This document shows, in pieces, positions 35,066-48,268 of a stretch of 64,000 nt of DNA (position 1 is the first letter of the stretch; every line of letters begins with the position of its first letter). The position numbers and the translations under genes were made by a program. Below the pieces are notes generated by a model, which was given only the letters and a program-made list of their open reading frames with translations, searched no databases and was not told the DNA's origin. Where the stretch lies: contig JAJEKV010000027.1 of NCBI GenBank assembly GCA_021234155.1, positions 11,172,716-11,236,715 of the forward strand, in the 5' to 3' direction. Source of the stretch: Isoetes taiwanensis (Eukaryota > Streptophyta > Lycopodiopsida > Isoetales > Isoetaceae).

Positions 35066-38000
35066 AGGAAGGAAGGAAGGAAGGAAGGTTCTTTTATCGT
35101 CCGCGGAGGCCAATCGGCCTATGGGACCCAAATTACACGGGTGCAGCAAGCCCATTGCTACCCGGATTAAAAAACCCCCCCCCTTAGGAGGGAAAAACTG
35201 TCGCAGCAACAAACCTGCTGGCAGCTGTACAAATATACATACAAATATACATATATACACATGAATTCCCAGCACCTCAGGTAGGCACCTGGGGGCAGAG
35301 GTGAATCCGCAGATCCAAAACCTCCTAGAGGTAGGAGCCAAGGGATCGAACTGACGGCATATTGAGTAGCTCATGCAGGGGCAGACCAGGTCGCACCAAG
35401 AGAATGTAGCGAGCTCGAATCTGACTATAGGCTGGACAGCTCTGGAAGGCATGGCTTTCATCCTCAACAACCCCCAGTGGGCAACACTGACAAAGCCTGT
35501 CCTGGCGTGGCTCTCCAACCCACCGACCCGTCTCAAGCCGAAGATGGTGGGCCCCTGTTCGATGGACGCGATAATCCTGCGCTTCTTCATGGGCAACTGA
35601 GAACGCAGGTAGAGATGTGGGCCTCGAACCAGGGTGGGGTTTATGTGCTGTTCGTAGTGTGCCACCTTTACCTGTTCTAGAGCATGGTGGTCCCAGAGCT
35701 TCCCCAGGAAACAAGAGTCCAAGTACCCCCTCAGCCTATCCCGATCGGCGTCTGTGTGCACCTGGACGAACTTATGTGCGTCTACGTTCCAGCGCGCCAG
35801 CCACTGGGCTCTCTTGTCCTTCCAACAAGCCCTGAGTCGTTGCGGGTTCATCGCCACAGCGTAAGCCAAGTGCGGGAGCCAAGTGTCGCCCATGTTGGCC
35901 ACCTTCTGGAAATAGAGGGCCTATCGAGGGCCGCATGCGGTAGGGGCATGAATCCTGTCTCCTGCAACAAGATCTGATATGGAACTGAGGGCTTGACGCC
36001 AAGTGCCCGCGTCAAAAATGCCTTCTGGACCTGCTCTAAGTCGTTCCAAGTCGCCAAAGACACCACTGGGCCCCACACCTCGACCCCATACAAAAGAACT
36101 GGCTCGACCAGTGCCCGGAACAAATGTGACTGGTGGCTCCAGTCATACAGCTCTGCCCTGTGACTATTGTTTCACATTGCGTACAGCGCCTTCCAACTTG
36201 CGGTCACCCGAAGGCGAATGGATGCATCCCAATACATTGAGGACGGGAATTCCACCCCCAGGTACTTGTAGCTGGGTGTGACCTCTACCATCTGCCCCTG
36301 GTAAGTGAGCCCGAGGTGCTTGGGATGGCGGAGGAAGATATGAGGACCACCTTAGTCTTGGCCAGGTTGACCCGCATGTCCGTCGCCTGGCAGAATGTGT
36401 TCAGGGCATCTAGGTGTGCCTGCATTCCCTCTGATGTATGGGCCAAGAGGTCCATATCATCCGCATAGATGAGCTGCCGGATGACCTGGTGCAAGAGCTG
36501 TATACCGTCCCCCCCATTGGCAGCTAGCCAGGCTTCCAACTGGTCAATGTAAAGTCCAAAGAGTGTGGGTGAGAGAGGACAACCTTGCCTAACTCCAATG
36601 CTACTGGCAAATGACTGTCCTTCCGGTTGCATGCGGCCTGTGCAGCTCTCGTACAGTCTGTACACTGCGTTCTGCAGATCCATAGGGAGCCCCAAATGGT
36701 GCAATCTCGCCCACAACTTTTCCCGGGGGACTGTGTCGAAAGCCTTTGCAAAGTCCACAAAACAGCAGTACAGGTCCTCCCGACGGTTCCTGCTGTCCTC
36801 GACCAGGGTCCTGAGTGTGAAGATGTGATCAATGGTCGAATGTCGGGGTCGGAAGCCTGCCTGGGTAAGTGCCCTGACTTCACGCCTCCCGCCCATCCGG
36901 GTTACCTTTGTTGAGAATGCCCGCCGCGGCTTGGCAAAATACCGAAATGGCTGACCATGATGGTTCTAATTGGGCGGACAAATGGGTCCCCTGCCTTGTA
37001 GATCGGAACAACCCTGCTTGTGGTCCATGACCGGGGAAAACCCTCTTGCAGCGCCCTGTTGAACAGTGCAGCCAGGACGGGCACCATGGGCTGTCCTGCC
37101 CACTTGAGCAACTCCGCTTGCAGGCCATCCAAGTCTGCCGCCTTCCCATTAGCCAGGCGCTGCAGCCCCTCTTCGACATCTTCTTCTGTGATCACCAGCG
37201 GTGAGCCATGTTGCCGGGGAACATCCGTCCGTGTTCCTGTGGGATCATAAAGCTGTTGCAGGTACTGCTCCCACTACAAGGCCGTGATGTTCCCTGTAGG
37301 CTGTGCTGGCCTGCAGAGTACCCTGCGCCAGAAAGCTCTCGGGTGGGCGTCCAGTAGGCCGAACATTTCTCCCTGGTGCCTTGCCAGGTACCTTGCCTTT
37401 GTTTCCTTGAGGAAGGCACGGTAATGGCTGGTGGCCTGAGCTTCGGCCGGGTCCCGATCCACGATGAGGCGGAGCGGCGTTTGCGTTCCTTACACTTCGA
37501 CATCAAACCATCTGCAGCGGGAAGGTTGCGGTCTCTGATCTCTAGCGTGGAGGAGGTCTCCCAAAGCATCTGTCTGCCCCTGCTCTGAGGAGCTCAACCA
37601 GCTGGCCGGTTTGCTGCTCCAGCGTGTGGGCCTACAGAACTGTCGGGAGGGCTTCCGCGAGCATGTCAGCGTAACCCTCCGCCTGCTCATAATCCAAGCG
37701 CAACCGAGGTCGGCAAGGTACTGCGCTACTTGGGGGCGTAGCGGCTGGCCGCGCCAACTTCACATAGAGTGGGAGGTGATCTGAATTCGGCCTCCCTCGT
37801 CCCGGAATCGGTCCGTCTTGAACGTGAAAATGGGCGACAAGGTGTACATCCCGCGCGACCACTATGACATAATCCACGACACTAGTTCCGCCCGTGATTG
37901 TCACAATGCGCAAGTGTGTACCCGTGGGAAGAGGGCCATTGTGGTAGGCCATTGTATATGAGCAGGTCAAAGATACTACACATCAGGAGCAATTGTCTGC

Positions 38001-38260
38001 CAAAGCGAGTGACCTGACTGTCATCTGAGCGCCGTGTGCAAACTGCCTCTGCGGGACGCAACTGCAGCACGTCATCCGCTAGGGGGTCCAGCCGCATGGC
38101 CTGTTCCACCCCTGTCCGCGCATTGAAGTCTCCAAGGAGCATAACTCTGCCCATCCGCTTGTGCTGCTGTATGTCATCATATAGATCGACATACGGGTCC
38201 ATCCTGTCCACCTCCGGGTGGCCGTGATAGAAGGGACTCTCTGCATGGGGAAAGTAGCAA
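35066..38260 (-). mobile_element. LINE family A, copy 2 (5'-truncated)
   Basis: The minus strand starts inside the endonuclease (homology to copy 1 ends at GGAAAGTAGCA, about 38260). It runs through LLGDFNARTG (about 38130), NSDHLPLYVKLARP, the RT blocks, the C-terminal Cys/His motif and a 3' UTR. It ends in (CCTT)n at 35066-35089. It is better preserved than copy 1 and useful for reading it. ORF1 is absent, as expected of 5' truncation. I see no clear target duplication. Confidence 0.92.
36285..36896 (-). pseudogene. LINE copy 2 reverse transcriptase core
   Basis: A 203-codon open frame carries AGFRPRHSTIDHIFTLRTLV, FVDFAKAFDTVPREKLWARL, GVRQGCPLSPTLFGLYIDQL and the catalytic LIYADDMDLLAH (YADD at residues 144-147), then NLAKTKVVLISSS. 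All core RT motifs are intact here. The N-terminal fingers are in 37195-36902 (GLQRLANGKAADLDGLQAEL) in another frame. The C-terminal zinc-type motif is in 35714-35325 (CQCCPLGVVEDESHAFQSCP). At least two frameshifts make the whole ORF2 non-functional. Confidence 0.93.
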
Positions 38261-39250
38261 CTGGGAGGAAGCTAGCGCAGAAGTTTTCAAGCAAAGAATG
38301 ACTCGGACCAATTAAAAAATACTCAGACCAATGACTCCTCTAGTATTTTCTTCAGTTGTTGCTAGAGAAACTAGAGGAGGCAGAGTCGGATTAGACGCAC
38401 TAATTAGAGATTTGGTAGACCAGTTAGGGGAGTTTTGATTCCAACTCTCTTTTCATACTTGCATACTTGAGCAACAAATCCTCCCATAACAATTCTCATT
38501 ATTACTAGTTGTTAGACATGTAAACACAAATCCAATTGTCTCTATTCCCCTCACAACAACTTTCAAAGGTGCAGACTCCTTCAAGCGCGATTGCCCAAAA
38601 AAAACTTTCAACTGAGCTCCAAATTTTGGGAGGACGATTTCAAATATATGTTAATGCTATTCCTTAAGAAGACTCATTTTCCCTCGATTTGGAATAAAAA
38701 ATTTCATTAATTTGACCATTGAGGTTGTTTGCACAAAGAATATTGAAGAATTATGGCTGAAGTAAAAAAAAATTTATCTAATCATGCAAATGGAGATGCC
38801 TTCATGCAAATAAAGATGCTTTCTTCTTATTTTTAGAGCAAGAATGGTAAAGATAGCTAAGAATTACCTCCCATCTAAGTATAGATTCAACTGGGAGTAG
38901 CAAGTCAATGAGAATGCTCTCCGCAATTCGAGAGAAATGATGATTGATATTTGGACACGTGGAGAACTGTATCTTGTTGATTTTGTAAACAGGAAACACC
39001 ATGTTATTCATTTTGAGTGAACCAAACAGCAAGGCAACCTTAGCCCCGGTTTGCTAATTGTATGTTAATGGTCTCAACTTGGATAACCCAAAATCACCTT
39101 GTTGATTGCTTTAGTGCAGCATTCGCAACTAGTAAAGCTACAACTATGAAGTAACTCCTTGTTGATAATCTACAATTTTGAAGCCACTTCGCTCAATTCA
39201 CGACCAGTGTTTTGATCATAAGTACCTTGCTATACTTCGTAGGTTTGTAG

Positions 39251-39291
<41 letters not shown>

Positions 39292-40376
39292 AGAGAGAAG
39301 AGAAAGGTGCATCAACCAAGCCCTTCTTCTTGAGCATCGTACATCACGAAGAAAAGTCCTTAACACTGCTGTTTGTTGCAATTACAGATAATTAATAATT
39401 ACTATTGTTCATTGCATGAATATGCCTTTCCTTACAGTCTTATCTCATAGTCAGTTCCTTGCTTATATGGCAATCTGATTCATTGTAATACTCACCTGCA
39501 GTATACTTGGGTACAACTCCAAAAGATTCTTTTGGCAATGTTGCTGACTTGATTTCAAACCAACTGAAATCAGATAGAAGCATACATTTCCTCCCTTTGG
39601 GTTTGCTAGCTAGCTGGGTTTGAATACGTTGGAACAGCCTCGATGCTCCCTTTGCAAGCTAGCTGGGTTTAAATACTTTGGAACAGCCCCCATGCTGAAT
39701 AATTAACGTCACACGCCTTATTAGCACTTCCATGTCATGTTATAAAGTCATTACATCCTGTTACAGAGCTGTCATTTTTTTTTCACCAGATACCATCTTC
39801 AAGAGGTGAAAGAGGTGACATGCCAAGACACATTAAGGGGAGTAGCCATGCTTTTGGGAAGCGACCATGCTTCACAGAAATCTTTATGCCATTACACAAT
39901 GAAATCTTTCTACTCCGACCTTTCAGATTTGTACAGCTTCTGCACACTTCAAGAGATAAATAAAAAAGCAACTAGCAGAGTCCCATAATGATGGAAATAT
40001 AATAATAGTCCATAAAGCCAAACGCATCAATGTATTTATTTGCTTTATTGCTTGTAGAACCGAATAATTCACAAATGTATGACTGAATTACTGTTTAGAC
40101 AAAGGCTTGAAAGCATGGCAAAAGTTAACATCAGATGGTGGATTACTTGAAAGGTGCTGAGTTAATTTTCCACCATAATTAAAGACTCATTTTCCACCAT
40201 AACTATAGGCCAAACTACAGTTTTAAGATATTAATATGCCATCTGTGAAAAATAAGGTAAATGACCAGAAGACATACTTCAAATTTCCAGGTTTCCAAGT
40301 ACAGATTCAACATGCTGACGTACAGCCCTAATTGGACAAAAACAAGAAACGCTAGGGATTACCAATCTGGTTCCTG
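38261..40376. other. Spacer between LINE copy 2 and the Smr-domain gene
   Basis: No gene recognised. It contains a run of 36 A followed by GA repeats (39253-39298). A roughly 50-bp tandem duplication, AGCTAGCTGGGTTTRAATAC then TTTGGAACAGCC, sits at about 39608-39698. The right end holds the 3' UTR of the minus-strand gene ending at 40377. Confidence 0.5.
39253..39298 (+). repeat. Poly(A) run followed by GA microsatellite
   Basis: Thirty-six A followed by about five GA units and AGAGAAAGG. It may be the tail of an old retroposed copy, but nothing recognisable precedes it. Confidence 0.85.
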
Positions 40377-43300
40377 TTACCCGTTCTCTTGTTCTTCACC
40401 ATTCTTTCTATTCATATTAACCTTCATATAGCTAGGAGTGATTTCTATTCGTTCAAAACCTTTTGTCCGCAGGTATTCCAAAATCTACAACATACAGGTA
40501 TTTGATTAAAAGCAAACATATGGCATACTTCATGTACAAAAGACATACAAACGGATAATTTTCAACCAGAACTGAAACACATACAGCTTCTCTAACCCGC
40601 AAATTTCTCCCTTCTCCTTCTCCTTGAGGTACCTCACCAGTAAGAATTGTAAGGGTTTGCACAGCTGCAATAAATATGGCAAAATCAACTTTAGACTGTA
40701 CCTCTTTCTTTGCTTAAGACAACGTGCAATTTTAGTGCACAGAAGTGCAGAAATACCATCAAATACTTCATCTTTGTATGATGTTCATTGTATGGTACCG
40801 ATTGGCAAATGCATATAAACTACTGATGTTTAAGCATTGTAAACCTACACGCAAATGATATTCAAGGCCTCAAAATCATATCCAGTAGATCTTCCATCAT
40901 GTTTTCACTTTGACAGACCAGCTATCATTATATCTTTGTATCTAGAAAGAATGCAGAAAAGGCCAGCCATTTCCCACGTAACAAAATTTTCATTGTCTTT
41001 TGCAAATTCGTAATATCTTATACACAATTGTTTTACAATTTCTGGAATAGGCCTGACACGTACAATCAAGATCTTTAAAGGAATTGAGGTGAACTTTCAA
41101 GAGACGCTTTGCATCACTTTTACCAAGGTCATGTACATCAATAGTGATGTTATCGTCATCATCTTCTTTCCTGCACAAACAGAACAATTCAAACAGATGA
41201 ACTCGTGAATGGCTAAGCTCTTCTCGGCCAAACATACTTCATATAAAATGTACGCTCACTGGCTCTCTCTTTTGCCTCTGCAGCGAGTTCCCTAAAAGAT
41301 TTTGCCTGCAATGCAAGGTAGACCCAAGAGACCTCCTCAAATAAAGCGAAAGAATGTGCCTGAAATGTCTAAGGACAAGCAAAAATAGCTCCATATCTTT
41401 AAAGGAAAAGGAAGTCTCTCTATAGCATTTTGTCTAGTTACAATTTCAAACAAAAAAACACATAAAAAAGACAAGATCGAAAGATTGCCTTCATAGAAAG
41501 TTTTTCTGCACGTTCTCTATCCCCTTGCTTGAATGCTGTTGCAGCCTGAAAACAGAAGGTTTTAATATATTGATAAAGCAATAAGAAACAAGAAAAAACA
41601 TGCCTCTCGAAAATACTGCCGCATTGTCATCAGATGCTCATTTGCACTGCGCCGGTGACGCTCAAAATCATCCCAATGGCCTGAATTCAGGGGACGCCCT
41701 TAGCTTTCAGGGTGAGGTATATATAATAAAAGTCTATGATGGCATAGTGTAGCTCCTGATCAGGCTTTATTGAGGTGTTAAATTTCCTAACAGTATGGAC
41801 AAAATGTATTAAATTTAGAGCCTACCATGCGTGTTCCAATCTATGCCTTCACAGTTTTCCCCATCCATATTATTACGTAAGATACTCGCAGTTGTTATGC
41901 TATTAAAGTCAAAAACCATGTCATTTTCCTTCTCTAACTTGATGACATGTTTCTGTACACAACGATGGGTGAAGGAAGAAGGCAAAGTATTTTTGACAGG
42001 CGGCTCTGGTTGCGGTTCCGGAGGTCTAAACAAAGCTGCCATTAACAAATGGGCTTCAGAAGAATTCTCCTTGTTTTGAGTCTCGATAGACATCCGTGCA
42101 TCACCTGACTGTTGTGCAGCAACACTGGAAGCAGATGCAAGTGTGTTAACTCAATACTTCTTGTTAAGAATTATAGACAATATTAATTAAATCTTAGGAA
42201 ACTTCAACATTACAAAAGATGCAAAATCTTAGTGGCTTTGTCACAAATTGTAATTGAAAAGTTACAACATGGTTTGCCATATTAGTTCTTTACTTAAACC
42301 TATGAATTACAAACTGAATGCCTAGCAAAAACATTTAAGAAATAGCTAGAAGAGTGTGCATTCAGGCAGAATAAAGAAAAGCCCTTATCATGGAACTCAA
42401 TTTAAAAGACAAAATAAGGTAGTCCCTCAGTAACTATTTGGTTCTACGCAACAACCATAAGACAGGGACAATAAGGAAGTGAGTAGCTTGGCTGTACTAT
42501 GTATCATCCATGACCATTGTCCTAGTTTGTAAAACAGATCTATGGTTCCTCATGGTAGATTCCTATGGCTCAGTAAACTACTCGAGAAGAGGCTTACCAA
42601 CTGTCGGCACTGGAGTGCAAACGTGCAGTGGGGAATGCATTTTTCAAATGAGTAACCTGCAGAGCAGAACAAATGCTTACAGCTTATAAGATAGACCCTA
42701 AGGTCATTGTTACTGCTACAGAATAAGGAAAGGCCTAATAAAGTTTTCTCCAAAACCCACTAGTCCTTATGAAATTTCTACAAGCATAAAACCTTTATAG
42801 CATTAGTGTCCTCTATTTTGAATATTTACACAGCAATTATCAAGCTGCAGGTTTGGCATGTAAAGGTATGTGGTTGGTTCTTTTACATAAAAGCCAAAGA
42901 ATGCAAAATAAGTTGGCTTAAGTTGGCTTCCATATGGATTGGCCTATAGCTTCGCTTTAGTAAAGATTTTAATATTGACAGGAACTCATTAGTCATTGTA
43001 GATAGTCTTCACTGCTCTTTGCTATGGCAATACTAAACCTGGAAAACCAAAATCATCGGAAAAAAATCAGGTTGAATTGAACAGCACCATACCCCATAGT
43101 TTGTAGAAACCTTGTCCATAAACAGAAAATCTTGTTTTTTATTACTAGAAGTTGCAATCGGATTTAGTCCATTTGACGGCAGTGAGATGTCCAGCAAATA
43201 ATCTATGCACTGGAAAGAAAATTGTAAGAAACAAAAATTTACCAGACGGAGAACAAAAGCTTCAATTATACATACTTTTTCTACATCCCCATTGCATTGA

Positions 43301-44119
43301 TCTGAAAGACAAGCCTAATATTGTTTAGGTACAAAACAGAAAGAACACTGAAATCCCAACAAATAGGCCTAAGAAAAATGACACATCGGTATGCAGGACG
43401 CCTTTACCTAATACATCTCTAACAAGTTGTACATCCATGTTGGCGCTATCTCCGAGCATGCCAAGCATAAAGTCTTCAATTGCCTTCATGTCTTGTTTTC
43501 TGCCACAGCTTTCCTGCTTTATTGTCTGTGCCATATGCCATGCATTAGGGGGATCATCACTCACATTGCCATTCCACTGGGCTCTGCCTCTAATGCTGGA
43601 TACTGAACCAGTAGAGGCATATATTTTCTTTGAGTTCTTCTTCGTAGAAGTAGAAACCACCTTATTTGGCTTCTTCGTCAAAGAAAAATCGGATGGTAAA
43701 TCCAGCGGACATTCCTCAACCAAATCATCCTCAGGTTTCGTAGCACTTTTGCGGTTTCTGTAAATGGACAATTTCTTTCGAAGCTCTCCATTGGATGGAC
43801 AGCCTTGTCTGATCATTTTCTCGTCCCTGCACATGGGCTGTTCTGTAGGGAAGACCGGCTTGCCCATACTATTAGGCACATCTAAATTCGCGTCTAGGGA
43901 ATGGAAATTTGAGCATGTTTCTTTCTGTGCTAAAGTTTCAAGGGCATCAGGGTATCCAACACGTACTGCATTAGTGGACTGGCAAAGAAGTAGTTCTGTA
44001 GCCACAGCTGGATCACATTGTGCCGTAGTATAAGCTCTAGCTATGTCCTCCAGGCAAGCTTTCGGAAATGCCTCCCTAAGAAGCTTGAGCGCCATGTATT
44101 CTTCGTCATCGTCGGCCAT
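40377..44119 (-). CDS. CUE-like / DUF1771 / Smr-domain protein, 11 exons, 569 aa
   Basis: Host gene of the plant Smr-domain family (Arabidopsis At5g58720-like; SDE5 is a relative with DUF1771). Exons, minus: 44119-43408, 43301-43276, 43209-43093, 42656-42598, 42124-41826, 41680-41604, 41545-41489, 41305-41238, 41170-41064, 40664-40585, 40484-40377; total 1710 nt. The N-terminus MADDDEEYMALKLLREAFPK with LEDIARAYTTAQCD is CUE/UBA-like, and VLDQCNGDVEKCIDYLLDIS across exons 1-3 is a second such helix set. DUF1771 spans exons 6-8 (HWDDFERHRRSANEHLMTMR, AKSFRELAAEAKERAS). Smr is exons 9-11 (ITIDVHDLGKSDAKRLLKVH, TLTILTGEVPQGEGEGRN, SYMKVN). The usual DLHG is DVHD here. The listed start is the first ATG. 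Introns 6 and 7 read GC...AG. Smr domains bind nucleic acid and often cleave it; function here is by family only. Confidence 0.92.
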
Positions 44120-44451
44120 CAAGCTTCACCTTCACTACTCAAAGTTGCATTACTACCTCGAAACCAGGTAATTATTTTAGCAATCATCAATTGCCACGTG
44201 TCAACCTCCATTTTCTTGTGATGGAAACTAGAAAATGTATGAAACTAGTCAAACTCACCTTTAGAGGCGCCTCACATGTAAATCTTTAGGTATTCATATG
44301 TAGCTCACATGAGACGGCCTGTTTAACATCTGAGCCGTTCGTCCCCGAACTGCTGGAGCAGTTTACACTTGAGCGGCTCAACGGCTTGACGTCCGGCAAA
44401 AACTTGCCGGTGACATGTGAGGCGTCCCTTATTCTTTTGCATATAGCAAAC

Positions 44452-44529
44452 TGTAGGATATGGTGTGGATGGTGTTTTGTAATATAAAATTGTAGGATAT
44501 AGTGTGGATGGTGTTTTGTAATATAAAAT
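44452..44529. repeat. 39-bp tandem duplication upstream of the Smr-domain gene
   Basis: Two adjacent 39-base units starting TGTAGGATATRGTGTGGATG and ending TAATATAAAAT differ at one base. They lie about 330 bp upstream of the ATG at 44119. The TATAAAA-like words in each unit are in the plus direction. Confidence 0.95.
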
Positions 44530-46717
44530 TGAATACGATTATACAATGTAGTTCGAGCTTTCAGGCTTATCTACACATTGAGGAGCTATGCTTTTTTGGC
44601 TTATTTTACCTGTATTTACTTTGCAAGTGTAATTTTTTAATGCTATAGTATTTTGAAGAGAATGCTTGAAGTCGAATTAGGGCATCAAATAGTACAGCAG
44701 CATGTCCTCATGGAATACTATGGTGACAGCATCCAACTATGACAGATGCTAGAGGCAATGAAGCTATTTCCAAATATCTACTTACTCAAAATGTTTTTGG
44801 GGGTGGGTGTCCTCTTTTTTCCGGCCGCCTGTAGACATTAAAATCCCGCAAAAAAACGAAATTTTGTGATCAGAAAATCAAAATCCGGCCACAAAATATA
44901 TTTCGCAAATTATGCACGTTTGTTCTCCTTTTTCCCCCATTTTCTTTTCTTTCCTTTTGTTTTGTCCTATGGCATTATGGTCTTAATTATACACCTAATG
45001 AAGCTTAACGGCGAGCATTTAGTTCTGGTATTAAATTAAATGGAGCGTTATAGAGAAGCGAGCGTTAAATCCAGTGTTCCCATTATATAGTCTTGCAGGC
45101 TTTCCATCATAGTCCGATGCATCCACCGTCTTTCTTCGTGGGTTCAAAACTGCAGCAGGCTGGGGCAGTAGCATCCGGCAATCCTTTCGCTTCTTTCTGG
45201 CATTGCTTGCAGGTTTGGGTTTTCTAAAGCATGGCCGAAAATAAGAACTCTTCAGAAATTAGAATAATTGGTTGAGCAGAGTGGAAGCCGAAGGGCTTTT
45301 GCCATAAAGGAATATGGATAGACAGACTAGGCTTGAATCCCTCGAAGAACAAACCAGCGATGTCCCGTTCAAGCATTCTTCTCAGCGGAAACCCTAGCCA
45401 TGGCTGACGGTAATCAACAACCGAACCCCCTTGAAGTTTTTTGAATTTCTACAGCGGTAGATGCAATTGAACGTTTGTAGGTGCATCACGTAGACAAAAG
45501 TCCTAGTTGGCAACAACTTGGACACTCTAAAATTGCCTTAAAGTGTCATGAAAACGTGCAAAAAACTAGCAAAAAAGACCCAACACTATGCTTGGGCAGC
45601 TTTAGGCACTGGTTGTGGTGTTATATTTGATTAGGTCAATTGTTGAGGAAATTAGTAAAGGAATGCATCTACATATTAAAGGCTAGATTAATGCCAGTAA
45701 AACTAATGTAATATATTAGCCATTAAATAGGATATGCATTTGGTAGAGCAAATCCATTAAATGGATTTGGATTGCAAAATGCTAGAATAATGTGTACTTG
45801 GCATTGATTTGCGACATTTTTTTCTTTGCTCTTAAATTTTTTGATGATATAATCGTGCCTTAATATTTTTGTCGTCTGGCCTATATTTTGTGTTGTCTTT
45901 GCATCATATCAAGTAAATGCTTGTCAGCTTGCCTTTGTTAAGATAGATAGATAGATAGATAGGTAGGTAGGTAGGTAGGTAGGTAGGTAGGTAGGTAGGT
46001 AGGTAGGTGTATCATCATTAAACTCTAGCTTGGCATTACCTTAATGAAGAAAGGATGTGGCATCATGTCAACACAGCTTTTGCATAAGTAAAGGCAACAC
46101 CTAAACTAACAAATGAAGATGTCCCTCCAACTTTATGCACATGCTGCATCAACTATTGTCATAACCTTCACTAAAATCATTGTTTAGCACAGTACATTAT
46201 AGTCCTAGCATTACAACTCACCACAAAAGGTAACATTGAATGAGACAAATAATGCAATGATGATGGCTTTGAATACTAGTAACATAGATGGCTATATCTT
46301 AAATTTCACAGTAGTAGCCTACTATTAACAATAGCACCACTACATATATTCAATCAATGCAGAATACATATCGCATTATTGTCAATCTCGTAGGTTGCGA
46401 ATTCCTTGTCCTAGAATTTTTCTTACAACAGGGAAAAGTACAACAATACCTTGCATCTTCAGAATGCTTCAGATCCAGGACTTACATACTTCATTAACCA
46501 TCCATGAGTAGATCAAGGTTCTGCGGCTGGCATTTCTATATCAACTTTTAAGGGGGTCTTCAAAAGACCACTAATATTAGTTTTTATATGCTCCTAACAA
46601 CAAATTTCGTAAATTACTTACACGCTTATGAAATTTTTAATCATTGTTGATCGAGAGGGGTATGGTGTTGCATTTGATTTTGATGACTATTCTGGCCATG
46701 CTCTTTCTGCTGATGAT
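44530..46717. other. Spacer with a possible short first exon and an orphan coding-like stretch
   Basis: No complete gene. On the plus strand GAAACCCTAGCCATGGCTGA (telo-box AAACCCTAG right before ATG at 45400) is followed by CG|GTAATC, a possible donor at 45410. This would be a very short first coding exon. At about 46633-46717 the plus frame VDREGYGVAFDFDDYSGHAL looks coding but is cut by an LTR-like terminus, TGTGACGGGCC, at 46718. I recognise neither. Confidence 0.35.
45941..46008 (+). repeat. Compound microsatellite (GATA)n(GGTA)n
   Basis: About five GATA units pass into about twelve GGTA units without interruption. Confidence 0.97.
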
Positions 46718-47292
46718 GTGACGGGCCTGGCCAGTTAACCTCTCGGTAACTGGAGATCCCATCGATCTCTACCGTTGGATCTACTTAATCTCTGGGACTC
46801 AAGAAATTAATAAAGAATTTAATCTTTGTACATATTCTAAGGTCCCAAACATATACTTGCCCATTACTCAGCAATATCCCCGCACACAATGAATGTTCTT
46901 AATAACTATAGCTTCAAGCCCATATACAAAAATAATAGTAATAATAATCAAGTTTATTGAATAGGAATCCACACACTTTTACTCTCGCCTTTCCGAAGCT
47001 TGGCCACTTTCCGAAGCATCTCGCACCTCTGCTTACACCATCAACCACGGGGTTAGTCACACGGACTAAGTGGGAATCGGGGATCTAGGACATATCTAGC
47101 TTCAACAATACAAGGCGTTAACCTAGAACAACAACCTAACCTTACCGTAGCCTCGCCCCTGCAATCCAAGTAACTAGTCCAGCAAGCATGACCAATGCAA
47201 CTTAATTCCAACAAAGAAGACCACATATATAATAACCAAGCAATCATAGCATCAACATTGCAACCAATATTCCTCTGGGTCTGAGCAAGGTC
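46718..47292 (-). other. LTR-like sequence of uncertain extent
   Basis: It begins TGTGACGGGCCTGGCCAG on plus, which resembles the TGTRACG termini of the two LTR-type elements in this window. On minus it contains TTCCCACTTAGTCCGTGTGA then CTAACCCC. A similar phrase, CCCACTTAGTCACAAAGACT, lies in the inverted element at about 32181. TATTCAATAAACTTG (a poly(A)-signal word) follows near 46965. I take it as LTR debris of the same broad class, possibly the 3' part of the H3 element next door. Confidence 0.35.
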
Positions 47293-48268
47293 TGTGACGT
47301 TCCAAGTATTTATACGGTATACGTATAAACATATTGACACGTCACCCAGTATAGATATGCCACCATGGGGTATGGTAACCTAGGGGGTTGACCTAAAAGG
47401 GATTTAATTAGCTATGCTAATTTAATCATTAAGGATAATAACCTATAATTAAGGAATTAATATTTAAGAAGGATAATTAAGCTAATTATGGTTTGGGAAA
47501 GCGCCACCTGGCCAAATTCGATTGGCCAGCATGGTGATTACTAATTGGATCCATTAAGGTGGATCACCACCCCCAAATCAACCATAATCGAACCAACAGA
47601 GCGCCCAAGGAGCAGTTAAGCGCCCAAGCACTGTTGCTGACTTCACCAAATCACTGAACAATCACTAGCTCACGCTGCCACCTTAGTTACAGCACTATGG
47701 AAGCACCTCACGATAATGGTTCCAGCCGAAACACAGGTTAGTAGTAGTTTAGCTTGTGAATTGTAGGATAGTACTTCAGTACTTTCTCTTTCTGATTGCC
47801 TTTGCTGAGATTGACCCTTCTCTGGTAAGTAGGATTACATTTCAATTATGAATGGTGTTCTGTTAAGGAATGATTGTTGTATCTATGAGGTATTGCGGTA
47901 GCTTCCATTAAACAGGGGTTTAGGGGGGGGATAGAGACCTCTGATCTCATATATGATACTATGCTCCTAGATAGAGCCCTGTAATATTCCCATTAGATGC
48001 GGCCTGTGTACAAGAGACCACCGGGTCGTAGATGCTATGGTCTGGCTTAGCACCAGAGAAGGGACACAGTGGCGAAGTGGGGGTGGGGTCTTGCACGAAC
48101 ATAAAAGGCTCCTGAGACTCCTACAGTGGGCTAGGCCTAATAGCCGGTCACGTAGAGGGCCGGGTATGGGTTTGACACTCCCTGGGTGTAGAGGTGTGAT
48201 CCGTGTGGAGCATCTTGCACTTTGAGTAGATTTAGGGTGAGTAAGTTGGGTACGGATGCAGGGGTCGC

